A stretch of DNA of 36,770 bases from Gammaproteobacteria bacterium (lineage in GTDB: Bacteria; Pseudomonadota; Gammaproteobacteria; Chromatiales; Chromatiaceae), in assembly GCA_020445405.1 (NCBI GenBank), contig JAGRGQ010000039.1, positions 1 through 36,770 on the forward strand. The letters run 5' to 3'. Under the pieces are notes generated by a model. That model searched no databases. It saw only the letters and a program-made list of their open reading frames with translations, and was not told where the DNA came from. Every line of letters starts with the position of its first letter. Position 1 is the first letter of the stretch. Position numbers and translations under genes: made by a program. Below are positions 35,081 through 36,770 of the stretch, in pieces.

Positions 35081-35129
35081 CCCAGCGGGCCGACAAAGAT
35101 ATCTACCGCCTCCCAGGCGATCTGCGGGC
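35018..35129. repeat. Imperfect direct repeat spanning the end of the RCK gene
   Basis: The 32 bases at 35030-35061 (inside the gene) and 35098-35129 (after its stop) agree at 26 positions and share GATCTGCGGGC at their ends. Similarity also reaches upstream through CGGGCCG. The second copy would encode a DIYRLPGDLRA-like segment matching DIDRLRRDLRA of the protein. It looks like a decayed partial duplication of the gene's 3' end. Confidence 0.65.
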
Positions 35130-35189
35130 GGCCTCAATCAAACAGCGCCTGCGGCGGATGGTGATCCCGGGTGAAAACCGGAGTGGAGC

Positions 35190-36011
35190 TCAGGTCATCA
35201 GTTGCTGTTGTTGCATCGGCTGCTGCTGGGTCTCCTGCTGCTGGTTCGCAATGGCCGCGGGTTGGGCGCTGTTGCTGTGATGCTCCGGAGCGAAATCGGG
35301 CAGTGCGTGGAAAGCGTTGCGGATACCGTCGTTCCAGGTTCTGCGTACCTGCACCATATAGGGGTTGTTCTGCTCGAACTTGCACCTGTGCCCCAGCATC
35401 AGGCTGTCTTTCTGATAGAGACTGATCTCGAACGGGGCGCCGACGGTAATATTCGAGCGGGAGGTGGACTCCAGCGAGACCAGGCACAATTTCGCACCCT
35501 CTTCCAGCGAGAGCTGGGGATTGACGATCCGGTCCAGCGACGGCTTGCCGTATTTACTCTCGCCGATCTGCAGGTAGGGCGTTTCCGGTGATGCGGTGAT
35601 GTAGTTGCCCTGGGGGTAAATCATCATCAGTCCGTGAGGCTGCCCGGAGATCTGGCCGCCGATCAGCAGTGTCGTTTCACCGCTGACCCCTGACGAAGCC
35701 AGCATTGAGCCATGTTCCTGTTGCACCTGGACGCTGACCCGGCCGACGTATTCTGCCGCCTCAAAAAGGTAGCGGGCGTTCACCAGGTTGGTGCCGCCGC
35801 CAGGGTAGTCGATATCCCGCTGGATGTGGTTCATCACCTCCTGGGTGGTGGCCAGGTTGCCTGCCGAAAGAATCACGAACAGACGATCCTGTGCCGGCTG
35901 AAAAACGTGCATCTTGCTATACGTGGTGACATAGTCCACCCCGGCGTTGGTACGCGAGTCGGAAGCGAACACCAAACCCGCTTCAAGGCACAGTCCCAGA
36001 CAGTAGGTCAT
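35190..36011 (-). CDS. Anbu-type bacterial proteasome homologue with Gln-rich tail
   Basis: The 273-residue protein matches Anbu (bacterial 20S-proteasome-like peptidase): it opens MTYCLGLCLEAGLVFASDSRTNAG and contains the GETTLLIGGQI and FEISLYQKDSL blocks. In proteasome-type hydrolases the Thr after the initiator Met is the nucleophile; ATG 36011 gives exactly Met-Thr. An in-frame TTG at 36014 would place Met before it, so I reject that start. The last about 25 residues are strongly Gln-rich. Anbu genes are known to cluster with transglutaminase-fold, alpha-E and ATP-grasp genes, as the divergent neighbour here confirms. Biological substrate unknown. Confidence 0.9.
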   Translation of the reverse strand: MTYCLGLCLEAGLVFASDSRTNAGVDYVTTYSKMHVFQPAQDRLFVILSAGNLATTQEVMNHIQRDIDYPGGGTNLVNARYLFEAAEYVGRVSVQVQQEHGSMLASSGVSGETTLLIGGQISGQPHGLMMIYPQGNYITASPETPYLQIGESKYGKPSLDRIVNPQLSLEEGAKLCLVSLESTSRSNITVGAPFEISLYQKDSLMLGHRCKFEQNNPYMVQVRRTWNDGIRNAFHALPDFAPEHHSNSAQPAAIANQQQETQQQPMQQQQLMT

Positions 36012-36081
36012 CAAATTTTCCCGAAAATGTTAGCCATGGTTCAGTATCTCGCTAACCGGTTGTCGAGGGAAGTCTTCGTTA

Positions 36082-36090
36082 TGGTATAAA
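36082..36090 (+). promoter_or_regulatory. Extended -10 promoter element for the transglutaminase-fold gene
   Basis: TGGTATAAA is a good extended -10 box, about 57 bases before ATG 36147. A TTGTCG hexamer at 36060-36065 is 19 bases upstream, a little far for a -35. The 135-base space also serves the divergent Anbu gene. Confidence 0.45.
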
Positions 36091-36146
36091 TATTGCTGCA
36101 TTAAATTTTTCGAACGACTACTGTCCACACTTACCCAGGAAGTTAC

Positions 36147-36770
36147 ATGTCTATTCGCGTCGCGCTGCACCATAAAACCAATTATAACTACGACCAACTC
36201 ATTCAACTCACTCCGCACCTGGTGCGGCTGCGGCCTGCCCCACATACGCGCACGCCGGTGCACCGCTACTCGCTCAAGGTGGAACCCCGGGAGCATTTTG
36301 TACACTGGCAGCAGGACCCGTTCGGTAACCACGTGGCCAGCTTCACCTTCCGTGAAAAGACGCGCCGCTTCAGCGTGGAGGTCGATCTGGTGGTGGAGAT
36401 GGTCACCATCAACCCGTTCGATTTTTTTGTCGAGGAGTATGCCGAAAACTGGCCGTTCAATTATGAAGCGCACCTGAAAAAGGATCTGTCGCCCTACCTG
36501 GAACTCAAGGAGCAGGGGAAGCTGCTGCGTGCCTGGGTCGGAGCGGTGCCGCGTGAAAAGAAGCATATTATTGATTTACTGGTGGATCTGAATCGGCGGC
36601 TGTCGCTGGATATTGGCTACGTTATCCGCATGGAGCCCGGGGTGCAGAGCTGCGAACAAACGCTGGATCTCGCCAAGGGCTCCTGTCGCGATTCGGCCTG
36701 GCTGCTGGTGCAGATACTCAGGCATTTTGGCCTGGCGGCGCGATTTGTCTCTGGCTACCTGGTGCAGCTG
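36147..36770 (+). CDS. Transglutaminase-fold protein of the Anbu cluster (3' end outside window)
   Basis: The visible 208 residues start with the bacterial transglutaminase-like N-terminal domain (SIRVALHHKTNYNYD, then LTPHLVRLRPAP) and reach the core fold with the catalytic Cys180 in KGSCRDSAWLL followed by FGLAARFVSGY. The His/Asp part lies beyond the edge. Large members of this family often continue into a DUF2126 region; that cannot be checked here. Despite the name, such proteins are commonly amidase- or protease-like. ATG 36147 has AGGA seven bases upstream. It is divergent from Anbu. Confidence 0.88.
   Translation, partial: MSIRVALHHKTNYNYDQLIQLTPHLVRLRPAPHTRTPVHRYSLKVEPREHFVHWQQDPFGNHVASFTFREKTRRFSVEVDLVVEMVTINPFDFFVEEYAENWPFNYEAHLKKDLSPYLELKEQGKLLRAWVGAVPREKKHIIDLLVDLNRRLSLDIGYVIRMEPGVQSCEQTLDLAKGSCRDSAWLLVQILRHFGLAARFVSGYLVQL

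Overview
The window reads as chromosomal DNA of a flagellated, Gram-negative, respiratory gammaproteobacterium. A sulfur-oxidising, Chromatiales-like lineage is my inference from gene content (Tat-exported formate dehydrogenase with DUF3305/DUF3306 partners, an Hdr/DsrMK-like module, an exported Pcm paired with a membrane spermidine-synthase-like protein, Anbu). I cannot name the species. The DNA is GC-rich and densely coding. I see no transposase, integrase, CRISPR array, tRNA or rRNA.

Layout. (1) 1-2150 (-): 3'-truncated fatty-acyl-AMP ligase with an N-terminal acyl-carrier domain. (2) 2314-2883 (-): MobB, molybdenum cofactor maturation. (3) 3437-4837 (+): sigma-54 activator whose receiver domain lacks the phospho-acceptor Asp. 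(4) 5052-6779 (-): chemotaxis transducer behind a good sigma-28 (FliA) promoter. (5) 7090-9752 (-): an HTH/2Fe-2S/flavodoxin-reductase-like fusion and an HTH regulator with a molybdate-binding-like domain. (6) 10077-20541 (+): a formate dehydrogenase locus: DUF3305, a DUF3306-polyferredoxin fusion, a TorD-type chaperone, a small Tat protein, FdhA, FdhB, a palindromic repeat element, FdhC, then a NarI-like cytochrome b and an HdrD-like iron-sulfur protein. (7) 20838-23074 (+): CbpA, CbpM and an HtpX-like M48 protease behind a sigma-32-like promoter, followed by thioredoxin 2 (23114-23548). (8) 23659-27410 (-): membrane spermidine-synthase-like protein, exported Pcm, YbaK-type deacylase. (9) 27793-30241 (-): PilZ protein, MotB, MotA. 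(10) 30707-31789 (-): membrane HEAT/TPR protein. (11) 31790-32713: gene-poor. (12) 32714-35080 (+): K+ channel with RCK domain and a stand-alone RCK protein. (13) 35190-36011 (-): Anbu proteasome homologue with a Gln-rich tail, divergent from a transglutaminase-fold protein (36147 to the right edge).

How the parts fit. MobB, the molybdate-type regulator, the chaperone and the Tat protein all serve the molybdenum enzyme FdhA, which should oxidise formate in the periplasm and pass electrons through FdhB to the cytochrome FdhC. The co-directional NarI-like/HdrD-like pair suggests a second membrane route linking quinones to a cytoplasmic thiol/disulfide or related carrier. The MCP with a FliA promoter, MotAB and PilZ indicate flagellar motility with possible c-di-GMP input. 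CbpA/CbpM/M48, TrxC, Pcm and Anbu form a protein-quality-control theme.
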